A DNA stretch of 38,604 bases from Photobacterium sanguinicancri (GTDB taxonomy: Bacteria > Pseudomonadota > Gammaproteobacteria > Enterobacterales > Vibrionaceae). Both the position numbers and the translations under genes were made by a program. Where the stretch lies: positions 1 to 38,604 of the forward strand of contig NZ_NOIF01000026.1 of assembly GCF_002265265.1 (NCBI RefSeq), in the 5' to 3' direction. Under the pieces are notes generated by a model. The model saw only the letters and a list, made by a program, of their open reading frames with translations, did not search any database and was not told where the DNA came from. Below are positions 1 to 6,911 of the stretch, piece by piece. Numbering within the stretch: position 1 is the first letter of the stretch; every line of letters starts with the position of its first letter.

Positions 1-58
1 ACTAAAAAGAGTCAAATTTCACGGTGGGTACCAAATTAGAAAATAAGATAAGTAACGA

Positions 59-769
59 TTAATGCATTTTACTGTTTATGGTTATAAGGGAACCGCTCAA
101 ATTTGTTTTACTCAGCTGGGTTAACTCAATCATTAATTCAGCCATTTCTGTCGGGTTCACCCAAGTAGTCGGATCCACGTCTGGCATTGCTTGTCGGTTA
201 ACCTCCGTATCGACTATGGTGGGAAGCACCGCGTTAACACGAATATTATGCTCTGCACCTTCAGCCGCAAGGCTTTCGACTAAACCATTTAGCGCCATTT
301 TCGATGCCATATAAGGACCAAAACCAGCAGGAATATTACGGATAGTGTCGCGTGCAGATACAAACATCATTGCCCCTCCCCCCTGCTTTTCCATCGCTTT
401 ATAGATTTCACGGCCAAAGACCAAGGCTGTCATAAAATTAGCATCAAAAATTTGCTTCACTGTTTCTATCTCAACATCTTGCCAATAGCGCCATGTGAAA
501 ATGCCCGAGCAGTGATAATGCGCCTCAATCTGACCCAGTATTTGTGATGCTTGCGCTACCAACGCCTGACTTTCCTGCTCGTTAGTTAAATCACCGAGCA
601 GAACAGTTAGCATACCTGGATATTGCAGCTCTAGTTGCTTCGCACGGACTTCATCACCTTTTCGTCCAAAGGCGACAACCTGTGTCCCTGAGCTAATCAG
701 TTTATCGATAATTTGCTTAGCGGTTACGGAAAAACAAGCGGCAACAGTTGCGGTTTTAAGTGTATTCAT
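59..769 (-). CDS. SDR-family oxidoreductase-like protein with degenerate cofactor motif
   Basis: The 236-residue protein has the length and order of a classical short-chain dehydrogenase/reductase. The catalytic region is recognisable: a Ser in FVSARD, the YMASK Tyr-x-x-x-Lys pair and, after it, the RVNAVLPTIVDT stretch that normally follows the active site. The N-terminal glycine-rich dinucleotide motif (TGxxxGxG) is not there; the equivalent segment reads AACFSVTAKQ. The NAG motif is also altered to CSGI. The fold is therefore likely retained, but NAD(P) binding may be weak or different. The gene is divergent from the HlyD efflux operon with about 235 bp between them, so it could share the MarR-type control region. 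The substrate is unknown. The ATG at 769 is preceded by a purine-rich AAAAGACCAAG. Confidence 0.8.
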   Translation of the reverse strand: MNTLKTATVAACFSVTAKQIIDKLISSGTQVVAFGRKGDEVRAKQLELQYPGMLTVLLGDLTNEQESQALVAQASQILGQIEAHYHCSGIFTWRYWQDVEIETVKQIFDANFMTALVFGREIYKAMEKQGGGAMMFVSARDTIRNIPAGFGPYMASKMALNGLVESLAAEGAEHNIRVNAVLPTIVDTEVNRQAMPDVDPTTWVNPTEMAELMIELTQLSKTNLSGSLITINSKMH

Positions 770-934
770 CTTGGTCTTTTATCCAATGTTGTTTTGTTGC
801 GTTAAATACTATCGCTAGCCAAAAAGCAATAAAACCCGCCAATAAACAATACAGCTTTGCCTTATAGGCAAAAATGATTCAATAACGGTCCGTCTCATCT
901 CTCTCGGCTTTAAACATGAGCCTACTTTTGTTTA

Positions 935-1001
935 TTTTGTTGCTACAACAACAAAACAAGATTACACTCCACGCTCGGCTTTTGTTGTATAGGTAACAAA
1001 A
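935..1001. promoter_or_regulatory. Two operator-like dyads upstream of the HlyD/DUF2955/MarR operon
   Basis: Two inverted repeats with the same half-site lie in the divergent intergenic region. The first is TTTTGTTG-N6-CAACAAAA at 935-956, with an inner perfect TTGTTG-CTA-CAACAA. The second is TTTTGTT-N8-AACAAAA at 980-1001. Their starts are 45 bp apart, about four helical turns. The second covers the ribosome-binding region of the gene starting at 1005. The operon encodes its own MarR-family regulator as its third gene, so these are natural candidates for its operators. That assignment is inference; the dyads themselves are read directly. Confidence 0.55.
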
Positions 1002-1004
1002 AAA

Positions 1005-2120
1005 ATGAAAGATACAATTTACAAATACGCTATCTACACAGTACTAACCTGTACCGTCAGCTTTTCAGCTTTCTTGATCAGTTCAGATAATTTTTCGCCT
1101 TTTACAACACAGGCTACAGTGCACAAAAATGTTGCCAATATTGCTCCACAAGTATCAGGGGTGATCACCCATGTGAACGTACAGAATGGACAAAATGTTA
1201 AAGCTGGTGATGTCCTCTTTAGTATAGATAAACACAGCTATACTCTCGCAGTACACCAAGCTGAGGCTGAACTGCATCAAGCTCTGGAAGCTAACTTAGC
1301 CAAATGGCAAGAGCTTCAATCCGCTGAGCAAGTGCTATCACAGCGCGACGTCGAATGGCATAACACCAACAACAAACTTGTTCGCTATCAAAAGCTTCTT
1401 AATAAAGGGCTGATCACTCAACAAGACTTTGATGACGCCCATGCCAGTGCCAATGTTGCAAAAAGTGCGATTGCAGTGGCTCACGCTGACATTCTCCGTA
1501 TCAAAGCCGAACTCTTTGGTAATGCAACCGCAGAGCCTCAAACTAATAAAACGGGTACGGTTGAAAATAATACTATTAAGCATCGAGTAAAAAGCGCTGC
1601 AATCGCAGTCGCTGAATCAAAACTGGCATCAGCAAAACTCGACTTGGCACGTACCGATGTCATCGCGCAGACAGCAGGTACAGTGAGTAATTTGCAGTTA
1701 CAAACGGGGAGTTATATTAGTGCTGGCGCTATCTCACTCTTTCTTGTCGATGAGGCCACCAGCTGGTTAAGTGCCGATTTCAATGAAAAAGGCATTGTCC
1801 ATCTTCAAACTGGTAATCCGGTGTGGATATCATTTGACGCTTTTCCCGGCCAAGTATTTGCAGGAACCATTATCAATCAAGATCGCGCTATTTTTGATGC
1901 ATCAAACCCAACCAATCAACTGTCCACCGTAGTAAATGACAGCCGTTGGATCCGTGAACAGCAGAAAATTCGCACTCGTATTCATGTTGACGGCGCAAAC
2001 ACCGCGCTTATTGCAGGCTCTCGTGCCAGCGTAATGGTAGAAAATGGTCAAAGTAGCGTGATGGATAGTATTGGCTATAGCTGGATCAAATTAGTTTCTT
2101 TGTTTCGCTACATCTATTAG
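1005..2120 (+). CDS. HlyD/EmrA-family membrane fusion protein
   Basis: This 371-residue periplasmic adaptor would link an inner-membrane efflux component to an outer-membrane channel. Residues about 5-30 form a single N-terminal membrane anchor. A biotinyl-lipoyl-like segment follows (IAPQVSGVITHVNVQNGQNVKAGDVLF), then a long alpha-hairpin rich in Ala, Glu and Gln (about 75-220), a second lipoyl half (AGTVSNLQLQTGSYISAG) and a beta-barrel region. It is the first gene of a three-gene operon: the DUF2955 membrane protein starts 17 bp downstream and a MarR regulator follows. The pairing suggests export of small aromatic or antimicrobial compounds, but the substrate cannot be read from the sequence. 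The ATG at 1005 lies just after an AGGTAAC ribosome-binding stretch. Confidence 0.88.
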   Translation: MKDTIYKYAIYTVLTCTVSFSAFLISSDNFSPFTTQATVHKNVANIAPQVSGVITHVNVQNGQNVKAGDVLFSIDKHSYTLAVHQAEAELHQALEANLAKWQELQSAEQVLSQRDVEWHNTNNKLVRYQKLLNKGLITQQDFDDAHASANVAKSAIAVAHADILRIKAELFGNATAEPQTNKTGTVENNTIKHRVKSAAIAVAESKLASAKLDLARTDVIAQTAGTVSNLQLQTGSYISAGAISLFLVDEATSWLSADFNEKGIVHLQTGNPVWISFDAFPGQVFAGTIINQDRAIFDASNPTNQLSTVVNDSRWIREQQKIRTRIHVDGANTALIAGSRASVMVENGQSSVMDSIGYSWIKLVSLFRYIY

Positions 2121-2137
2121 CGCAGCCAGGGGGCAAT

Positions 2138-3160
2138 ATGATAAAAAATATAGATAAAAATGAAGCTCTCAGAGTTACCTTGACCATCACTGTATGCATG
2201 TTGGCAGGAAAATTACTCGACTTTAATTCCCCTGTTTACTTGGCCTTGTACCCTACAATTGTGATGACAAAAGGCAAAGACTATTCATGGCAGGGTTTGG
2301 TCAAAATGTTATTTCCAACATTCATCGCAGCTTCTTGTGCGCTTGTCATTGCTGAACTATTTCATGATCATCCTTTTATTATTTGGACGATCAGCCTGAT
2401 CTTCTTTGATCAAATGCGTCGTCGTGCCGATACCCCAGCAAAACTCGGTGGCATGCTGATGCCCACCTTTAACTGGATTTTGATCATTGTGTTTTCACAG
2501 CACACCACTGCCGATATGCCAATGCGGATTCATGAGATTCTAATTTCGATGGCCATCACCATCTTGATCACAAAACTCATGATCGCCCTATTGCCAAAGA
2601 CTGACCGTCCTTTTGTGCCAAATGGAAAACCCCCGGCTTTGAGTCCGCAAACCGTGACCTATCAAAATCGATTTGTTTCTTTAAGCTTAATAGGTTGTGG
2701 ATTAGCATTTTTGATGATTGTCGATTTAATCTCGGCCACGTTCTGCATGGTGCCCGTTATAGCCGCAGCAACTCAGTTTACCCGAGAACATTTTCGCCAA
2801 GTCGTTGAGCGAAGATTACTCACCCAAGTTGGAGGCTGTGCAATTGCAGTAATCTTTTCGCTGCTAATGGCTGGTCATCAAAACACCATTGGTTATTATG
2901 CATTGGGTTTAGGGGGATTAGTGTTTATGATTGCCAGTGCTATGGCTCAAGCACAAGGCGCCTCGCGAGACCTTCATGCTGACTCTTTATTGGCGACTAT
3001 GCTGCCGATACAGCTCTATATGACAAGTACTTCACTAGGATTAGAAAGTACTTACCTACGTGCATGGGAACTCACCGTCACTTTAGGTATATTATTCATT
3101 CTTCATCAATTAACATCTTCACGAGATAGCGATGACCAAAGACATTACAGCCATTCCTGA
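2138..3160 (+). CDS. DUF2955 inner-membrane protein (FUSC-like efflux component)
   Basis: The 340-residue protein is strongly hydrophobic, with about ten candidate membrane helices in two groups separated by a more polar stretch around residues 150-175 (KTDRPFVPNGKPPALSPQ). The first residues and the segment LYPTIVMTKGKDYSWQG resemble DUF2955, a relative of the fusaric-acid-resistance/YccC-type permeases that work with HlyD adaptors. A strong AGGGGG ribosome-binding site precedes the ATG. The gene follows the adaptor by 17 bp and overlaps the MarR start by 29 bp, so translation is probably coupled. Likely role: inner-membrane part of an aromatic-compound or drug efflux pump. No outer-membrane channel is encoded here. 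Confidence 0.8.
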   Translation: MIKNIDKNEALRVTLTITVCMLAGKLLDFNSPVYLALYPTIVMTKGKDYSWQGLVKMLFPTFIAASCALVIAELFHDHPFIIWTISLIFFDQMRRRADTPAKLGGMLMPTFNWILIIVFSQHTTADMPMRIHEILISMAITILITKLMIALLPKTDRPFVPNGKPPALSPQTVTYQNRFVSLSLIGCGLAFLMIVDLISATFCMVPVIAAATQFTREHFRQVVERRLLTQVGGCAIAVIFSLLMAGHQNTIGYYALGLGGLVFMIASAMAQAQGASRDLHADSLLATMLPIQLYMTSTSLGLESTYLRAWELTVTLGILFILHQLTSSRDSDDQRHYSHS

Positions 3161-3593
3161 TCTGGATAACAATACCTCGTTTATTATGGGGCTCGCGTAC
3201 AAACAATTTCGCACATTGGCTAATCAAAGGCTCGCTGCAGATTTCGATATCACACTAGAGATGCAAGGTGTGCTTCGTGTATTGGCGCATCTAGGTGAAG
3301 TACCGCAACAAACCTTAGCAGAGACGTTACACCGAGAACGCTCTGTTACTAAACGTCTGGTCGATAATTGTATTAAACGTGGCCTAGTCGAAGCTCGAAA
3401 AAGTGAAACCAACAAAAAAGCACGTTATTTAGCTTTAACAGAAAAAGGGACGAAGACAAAAGAACAGGCGAGTGTATGCCTTCAAAAGGTCAATACTGAT
3501 TACTACACCCCCTTGTCAGCCGACGAACAACAATTACTTCAAACCCTATGTAAAAAGCTGATTCAAGATAATATTATTTTGGGGAGCGATTAA
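3132..3593 (+). CDS. MarR-family transcriptional regulator
   Basis: This 153-residue winged-helix regulator shows the typical MarR layout: an N-terminal dimerisation helix (SFIMGLAYKQFRTLANQRL), a helix-turn-helix with TLAETLHRERSVTKRLVDNCIKRGLVEA, a wing with basic residues (ETNKKARYLALTEKG) and a C-terminal helix ending in LLQTLCKKLIQDN. The start codon lies inside the end of the DUF2955 gene, so it is the last gene of the efflux operon and most likely its local repressor. Operator-like dyads lie upstream of the first gene (935-1001). The ligand is unknown. Confidence 0.88.
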   Translation: MTKDITAIPDLDNNTSFIMGLAYKQFRTLANQRLAADFDITLEMQGVLRVLAHLGEVPQQTLAETLHRERSVTKRLVDNCIKRGLVEARKSETNKKARYLALTEKGTKTKEQASVCLQKVNTDYYTPLSADEQQLLQTLCKKLIQDNIILGSD

Positions 3594-3594
3594 C

Positions 3595-3705
3595 ACCATC
3601 GCTGATAAGACGATGTTTGAACTACTGAGCAAAGATATATCGCAAGAGGAACTTGAAACGTTCGATCGCATTGCGTCAAAGATGGCTAGGAATCTCGCAA
3701 AGTAA
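3595..3705 (+). pseudogene. Possible remnant of a second MarR-family C-terminus
   Basis: Directly after the MarR stop codon, another frame stays open for about 36 codons to a TAA at 3703-3705. It reads TIADKTMFELLSKDISQEEL and then ETFDRIASKMARNLAK. This looks like the last helices of a MarR/SlyA-type regulator (acidic 'SQEEL', then an amphipathic helix ending in N-L). The intact MarR gene already has its own equivalent helix, so this would be a second, decayed copy rather than a frameshifted tail. An internal ATG at 3613 could also make a 30-residue peptide, but no convincing ribosome-binding site precedes it. The similarity is by eye only. Confidence 0.35.
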
Positions 3706-3872
3706 AGCTGAACTGCAGACATTAGGCAGATAAAAGAAATTGTTTATCAAATTATTTTTGTAAGTGTTCCAATTCTACAGCTGTTTATTGCAATCAAGCT
3801 TAACTCTATGATTGGCCTTAACAAAGCCGCTCATTAGAAGCCCTTATTACAATAATCAGAGAAGGAATTATC

Positions 3873-4664
3873 ATGCCTAAGTCCATTACTCTTGGCGTCA
3901 CCGATCTATCATTTCATCGTGTTACTGCATCGCTGGTTACACATGTCTTGAATGATATGGGATTTGAGGTCAATCGTATTTATTCACCCCATCAAGATAA
4001 CTTTGCCAAATTAAAATCTGGTGAGTTGGATATGCTCTCATCCGCTTGGTTACCATCAAGTCACGGTATTTATAAAGCTGATGTAGAGGATGTTCAGCCA
4101 TTGTTTGAACTTGGTCTTCATTACGAACCTTATGCGCTATGGGGTGTGCCGGATTACATTCCTGAAGATGCCGTCTCTGAAGTCAGTGATCTACTCAAGC
4201 CTGACGTTATCGCTAAAATGAACAAAGATATTCAAGGGATCAACCCTGGTGCCGGCATCACTCGATTTTCAATCAAAATGATGGATGAATACGGCTTAAA
4301 CCAAGCGGGTTATCGTTTCCATACTGGAACTGAAGAAGACTGCTTTACCGCTTTTGAACAAGCCGTAGATAACAAAGAGTGGGTTGCCGTTCCGCTTTGG
4401 AAGCCACAGTTTTTGCACCACAAATATACGATTAGAGAAATCAAAGAACCAAAAGGTTTATTGGGTATTGTCGACCGTGCTGTGCTACTTCTACGTGAAG
4501 ATCGCGCTCAGTTATTTAGTCAAGCGCAGATCAAAGCGCTAGATGCATTACGCTTCTCTAATGAGATTATTGCAGAACTTGATTACCTCGTTAGCCGCGA
4601 AGGCTTATTGCTCGACGAAGTCACGCGTAACTGGTTAGATAGCCAAAAGCTCATCACTGCATAA
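3873..4664 (+). CDS. OpuAC-type glycine-betaine-like substrate-binding protein without signal peptide
   Basis: The 263-residue protein has the two-lobe pattern of the OpuAC/ProX family, which binds quaternary amines: SITLGVTDLSFHRVTASLV at the start, the LDMLSSAWLPSSHG ligand-loop region, PGAGITRFS in the hinge, and VAVPLWKPQFLHHKY near the second lobe. Unlike ordinary ABC binding proteins it begins MPKSITLGVTD, with no hydrophobic signal sequence, no lipobox and no neighbouring permease or ATPase. It is therefore predicted to stay in the cytoplasm or to be an orphan sensor or storage protein. A good ribosome-binding site (AGAAGGAATT) precedes the ATG, so a missed upstream signal peptide is unlikely. 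The ligand is not determined. Confidence 0.82.
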   Translation: MPKSITLGVTDLSFHRVTASLVTHVLNDMGFEVNRIYSPHQDNFAKLKSGELDMLSSAWLPSSHGIYKADVEDVQPLFELGLHYEPYALWGVPDYIPEDAVSEVSDLLKPDVIAKMNKDIQGINPGAGITRFSIKMMDEYGLNQAGYRFHTGTEEDCFTAFEQAVDNKEWVAVPLWKPQFLHHKYTIREIKEPKGLLGIVDRAVLLLREDRAQLFSQAQIKALDALRFSNEIIAELDYLVSREGLLLDEVTRNWLDSQKLITA

Positions 4665-4678
4665 ACTGATGTGAAGCT

Positions 4679-4710
4679 TAACTGCGGGCGTAATAAGCCG
4701 CCCGCAGTTA
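4679..4710. terminator. GC-rich hairpin between convergent genes
   Basis: TAACTGCGGGCG at 4679-4690 pairs perfectly with CGCCCGCAGTTA at 4699-4710 across an 8-nt loop. It sits between the end of the binding-protein gene and the convergent DUF1840 gene. A clear T-tract is missing on both sides, so it may be a weak or Rho-assisted bidirectional terminator. Confidence 0.5.
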
Positions 4711-4795
4711 CAGCAGTGACATTGATAGAAGCACCTATCAACACTTTAATAAACAAAAACCATTGAACATGGATAATATAGCGATAACACCAAAA

Positions 4796-5140
4796 TTATG
4801 CGTCCCACATAACATGACACTCAGCATCTTGCGCCGCTTTCAGCATTTCGATAAGAGGTATCGCCCGAATGGCTAGGCTGATTGGCGGTGACTGATCTAG
4901 GTCATCATCTTGATCATATTTCAATTTATCATCAGCCTCTTGAATCGCTTGTTGTTGCAATTCCTGTTGCTTTAATTTCGCTATGTTTTGCTCTAAATGA
5001 CGAAGTGCAGTAGGAATATCTTTCGCTTCAATCACACCAGGTACATTTTCACACAGCCCCATATAGTGTAGTAATTTCTGCGCAACATCGCCAAACATGG
5101 TGATATCACCGCTTATTTTGCTGTGAAATGTTATCAACAT
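4796..5140 (-). CDS. DUF1840 domain-containing protein
   Basis: This small cytoplasmic protein is about 114 residues when started at MLITFHSKISGDITMFGD. The pattern of a short beta-rich start, a GLCENVPGVI segment, a Gln-rich helical middle (KLKQQELQQQAIQEADDK) and the ending PPISLAIRAIPLIEMLKAA matches the widespread proteobacterial family DUF1840, whose function is unknown. I chose the ATG at 5140 over an upstream start in the same frame because the upstream extension would overlap the rhomboid gene, while this ATG comes one base after the rhomboid stop, giving tight translational coupling. Confidence 0.8.
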   Translation of the reverse strand: MLITFHSKISGDITMFGDVAQKLLHYMGLCENVPGVIEAKDIPTALRHLEQNIAKLKQQELQQQAIQEADDKLKYDQDDDLDQSPPISLAIRAIPLIEMLKAAQDAECHVMWDA

Positions 5141-5141
5141 A

Positions 5142-5735
5142 CTATTTCCCCATTTCAAGTTCTTTAGCTTTATCACGCTTAGCAAAACAATAGCCTGCAA
5201 GTACGCCAGCTAACGCTCCGAATAAGTGACTTTCAAAACTTATCCATTGATGAACAGGTAAGAATCCCCACACCATGGAACCGTAGAAAAACATGACAAT
5301 CACACCAATCACTATCGACTTAATACTACGGTACATAAATGCATACATGAGCAAATACGCCCACAGACCATACACAATGCCACTTAAGCCAATATGGTAA
5401 CTAGTACGACCAAACAACCATACACCTATACTGCTGATAGCCCAACTGATAACAAATACTGCAATTAATCGAGCACTTCCCGAACGACCAACAAGATAAG
5501 CTAATACTGCAAATGACAGTAAATTACTAATGAGGTGAGACCATGAACCATGCAGAAAAGGATACGCCACCAGCCCTGTGATATGGGTGATATGCCGCGG
5601 TAAAAGCCCATAATCATTCAAAGCACCACCGAGCAAAATATTTACAAGATGAACAACAATACACAATGCGGATACAAAGCCAATAAGCTTAATGGCATCT
5701 TTATCTTTCTGATTCAAAGAAGGTTCCTCTACCAC
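5142..5735 (-). CDS. Rhomboid-family intramembrane serine protease
   Basis: The 197-residue protein has about six membrane helices and the rhomboid hallmarks: HGSWSHLISNLLSF in the second helix (the conserved His and Asn), GLSGIVYGLW with the catalytic Ser, and ESHLFGALAG with the catalytic His. It would cleave transmembrane segments within the inner membrane; its substrate is unknown. I considered rhombosortase (RrtA, the GlyGly-CTERM sorting enzyme of vibrios), but the helix-6 motif SFESHLFGALAG fits an ordinary rhomboid better. The gene is followed one base later by DUF1840 and is separated from the upstream crotonase gene by a terminator. Confidence 0.85.
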   Translation of the reverse strand: MVEEPSLNQKDKDAIKLIGFVSALCIVVHLVNILLGGALNDYGLLPRHITHITGLVAYPFLHGSWSHLISNLLSFAVLAYLVGRSGSARLIAVFVISWAISSIGVWLFGRTSYHIGLSGIVYGLWAYLLMYAFMYRSIKSIVIGVIVMFFYGSMVWGFLPVHQWISFESHLFGALAGVLAGYCFAKRDKAKELEMGK

Positions 5736-5777
5736 TGATAGTACAAAGGCATTTACCTTTCTTTTTTTGCATCAAAA

Positions 5778-5809
5778 AGTGATAAGAAAGATAAACCGTT
5801 CTTATCACT
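5778..5809 (-). terminator. Intrinsic terminator after the crotonase gene
   Basis: AGTGATAAGAA (5778-5788) pairs with TTCTTATCACT (5799-5809). Read on the minus strand, the hairpin is followed by TTTTTGATG, a usable U-tract. It lies between the crotonase stop and the rhomboid start, separating the two transcripts. Confidence 0.75.
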
Positions 5810-5825
5810 ATAGCGCGTTGATTCT

Positions 5826-6650
5826 TTACCAGAAAGATTGGCGTTCTTGATAATCGTATTGTTTGGAGGCATCACTCTCTAATGACTGACGCTGTCGCTT
5901 ACCAGCAATAAAGAAATTTTTACCTAATAGTAAGCGGATTTGACTAAGAGTTTCACGTGCTAACAACATACGTTCACTGCTTAACCAACTACGGTTAGTC
6001 GAATGTTTAATTGCAGCTATCGCATCTGGAGAGGCCTGAGATATTTGTTGGCAAAATGCATGTGCCGCAGCAAGGGGATTATCATGAACAGCGGTGATCA
6101 ATCCTAATTCTTTCGCAGCCTTTCCCGACACTATGTCGCCAGTCATAGTTAATTGCATGGCAACATCACGACCGACGATCTCACGTAAACTCAGTAAGCC
6201 GCCCATATCAGGCACCAATCCCCATCGAACTTCCATTATAGATAGCTCTGTCGTTTCAGTAGCAAAACGCAGATCTGCACCAAGGGCAATTTGTAAGCCA
6301 CCACCATAGCAACGCCCTTCAAGCACTGCGATAACAGGCACTGGCATCGCGCGCCAATTTCGAGAAACACGCTGCGCTAAGTTGGCATTTCCTGGCAACC
6401 ACTTCGCGAGCAACTTCAGCGCTTTAGCTTTAGAGGTAGCAACACTCTTAATGTCTAACCCACTGCTGAAATTCCCATTTGCCCCTTTCACAATTACGGC
6501 GCGAATATCGCGACGTTTAATCAAGGAGCGGCTCACCGCATCAAGCTCTTGAAACATCTCCATATCTAGCGCATTGAGTTTATCGGGGCGATTTAGCGTC
6601 ACTGTGACAATGCCATTTACCTCTTCGACGGCTAACTTATTCCATGTCAT
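5826..6650 (-). CDS. Crotonase / enoyl-CoA hydratase-isomerase family protein
   Basis: This 274-residue protein of the crotonase superfamily acts on acyl-CoA thioesters. It shows VTVTLNRPDKLNALD at the start, NFSSGLDI (first oxyanion-hole region), CYGGGLQIALGADLRFA (second oxyanion region with the conserved Gly-Gly), and WGLVPDMGG, where the family carries a catalytic acid. The Asp in PDMGG recalls dienoyl-CoA isomerases as much as hydratases, so the exact reaction is uncertain. The C-terminal tail after residue 250 is Arg/Gln rich. Regulation: a FadR-like operator lies 14 bp before the ATG, which fits a role in fatty-acid breakdown. A ribosome-binding site (AAAGGGAAT) precedes the start. Confidence 0.85.
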   Translation of the reverse strand: MTWNKLAVEEVNGIVTVTLNRPDKLNALDMEMFQELDAVSRSLIKRRDIRAVIVKGANGNFSSGLDIKSVATSKAKALKLLAKWLPGNANLAQRVSRNWRAMPVPVIAVLEGRCYGGGLQIALGADLRFATETTELSIMEVRWGLVPDMGGLLSLREIVGRDVAMQLTMTGDIVSGKAAKELGLITAVHDNPLAAAHAFCQQISQASPDAIAAIKHSTNRSWLSSERMLLARETLSQIRLLLGKNFFIAGKRQRQSLESDASKQYDYQERQSFW

Positions 6651-6663
6651 GTCTATTCCCTTT

Positions 6664-6680
6664 ATCTGGTCTGTCCAGAT
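6664..6680. promoter_or_regulatory. FadR-like operator upstream of the crotonase gene
   Basis: ATCTGGTCTGTCCAGAT is an inverted repeat (ATCTGG-N5-CCAGAT) and matches the known FadR operator AACTGGTCTGACCAGTT at 14 of 17 positions. It lies just upstream of the crotonase start codon, where FadR would repress until long-chain acyl-CoA is present. The match was made by eye; binding is not shown. Confidence 0.6.
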
Positions 6681-6911
6681 TAGAGACTAGCACCAATTCT
6701 TTAAGCAGGATATGGAGGTTGACCACTGTTTGATATTTAAGCAGTGATAGGCTGGCTCTTCCGCAATCTAGAAAAGGCATAGATGCGACAAACGCGCTAC
6801 GTTTACGTTGATTATTTGCACAGTTAGAATTATTGCCATAGAAAACGTTTGCTTAATGCAACTAACTGCGTAAACTCAGCGCTGAATTCTAATGTAACTA
6901 ATGTAATAGTC

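Noticed and set aside
5142..5735. Rhombosortase (GlyGly-CTERM sorting enzyme)
   Set aside because: The helix carrying the catalytic His reads as an ordinary rhomboid (SFESHLFGALAG), and no GlyGly-CTERM protein is nearby.
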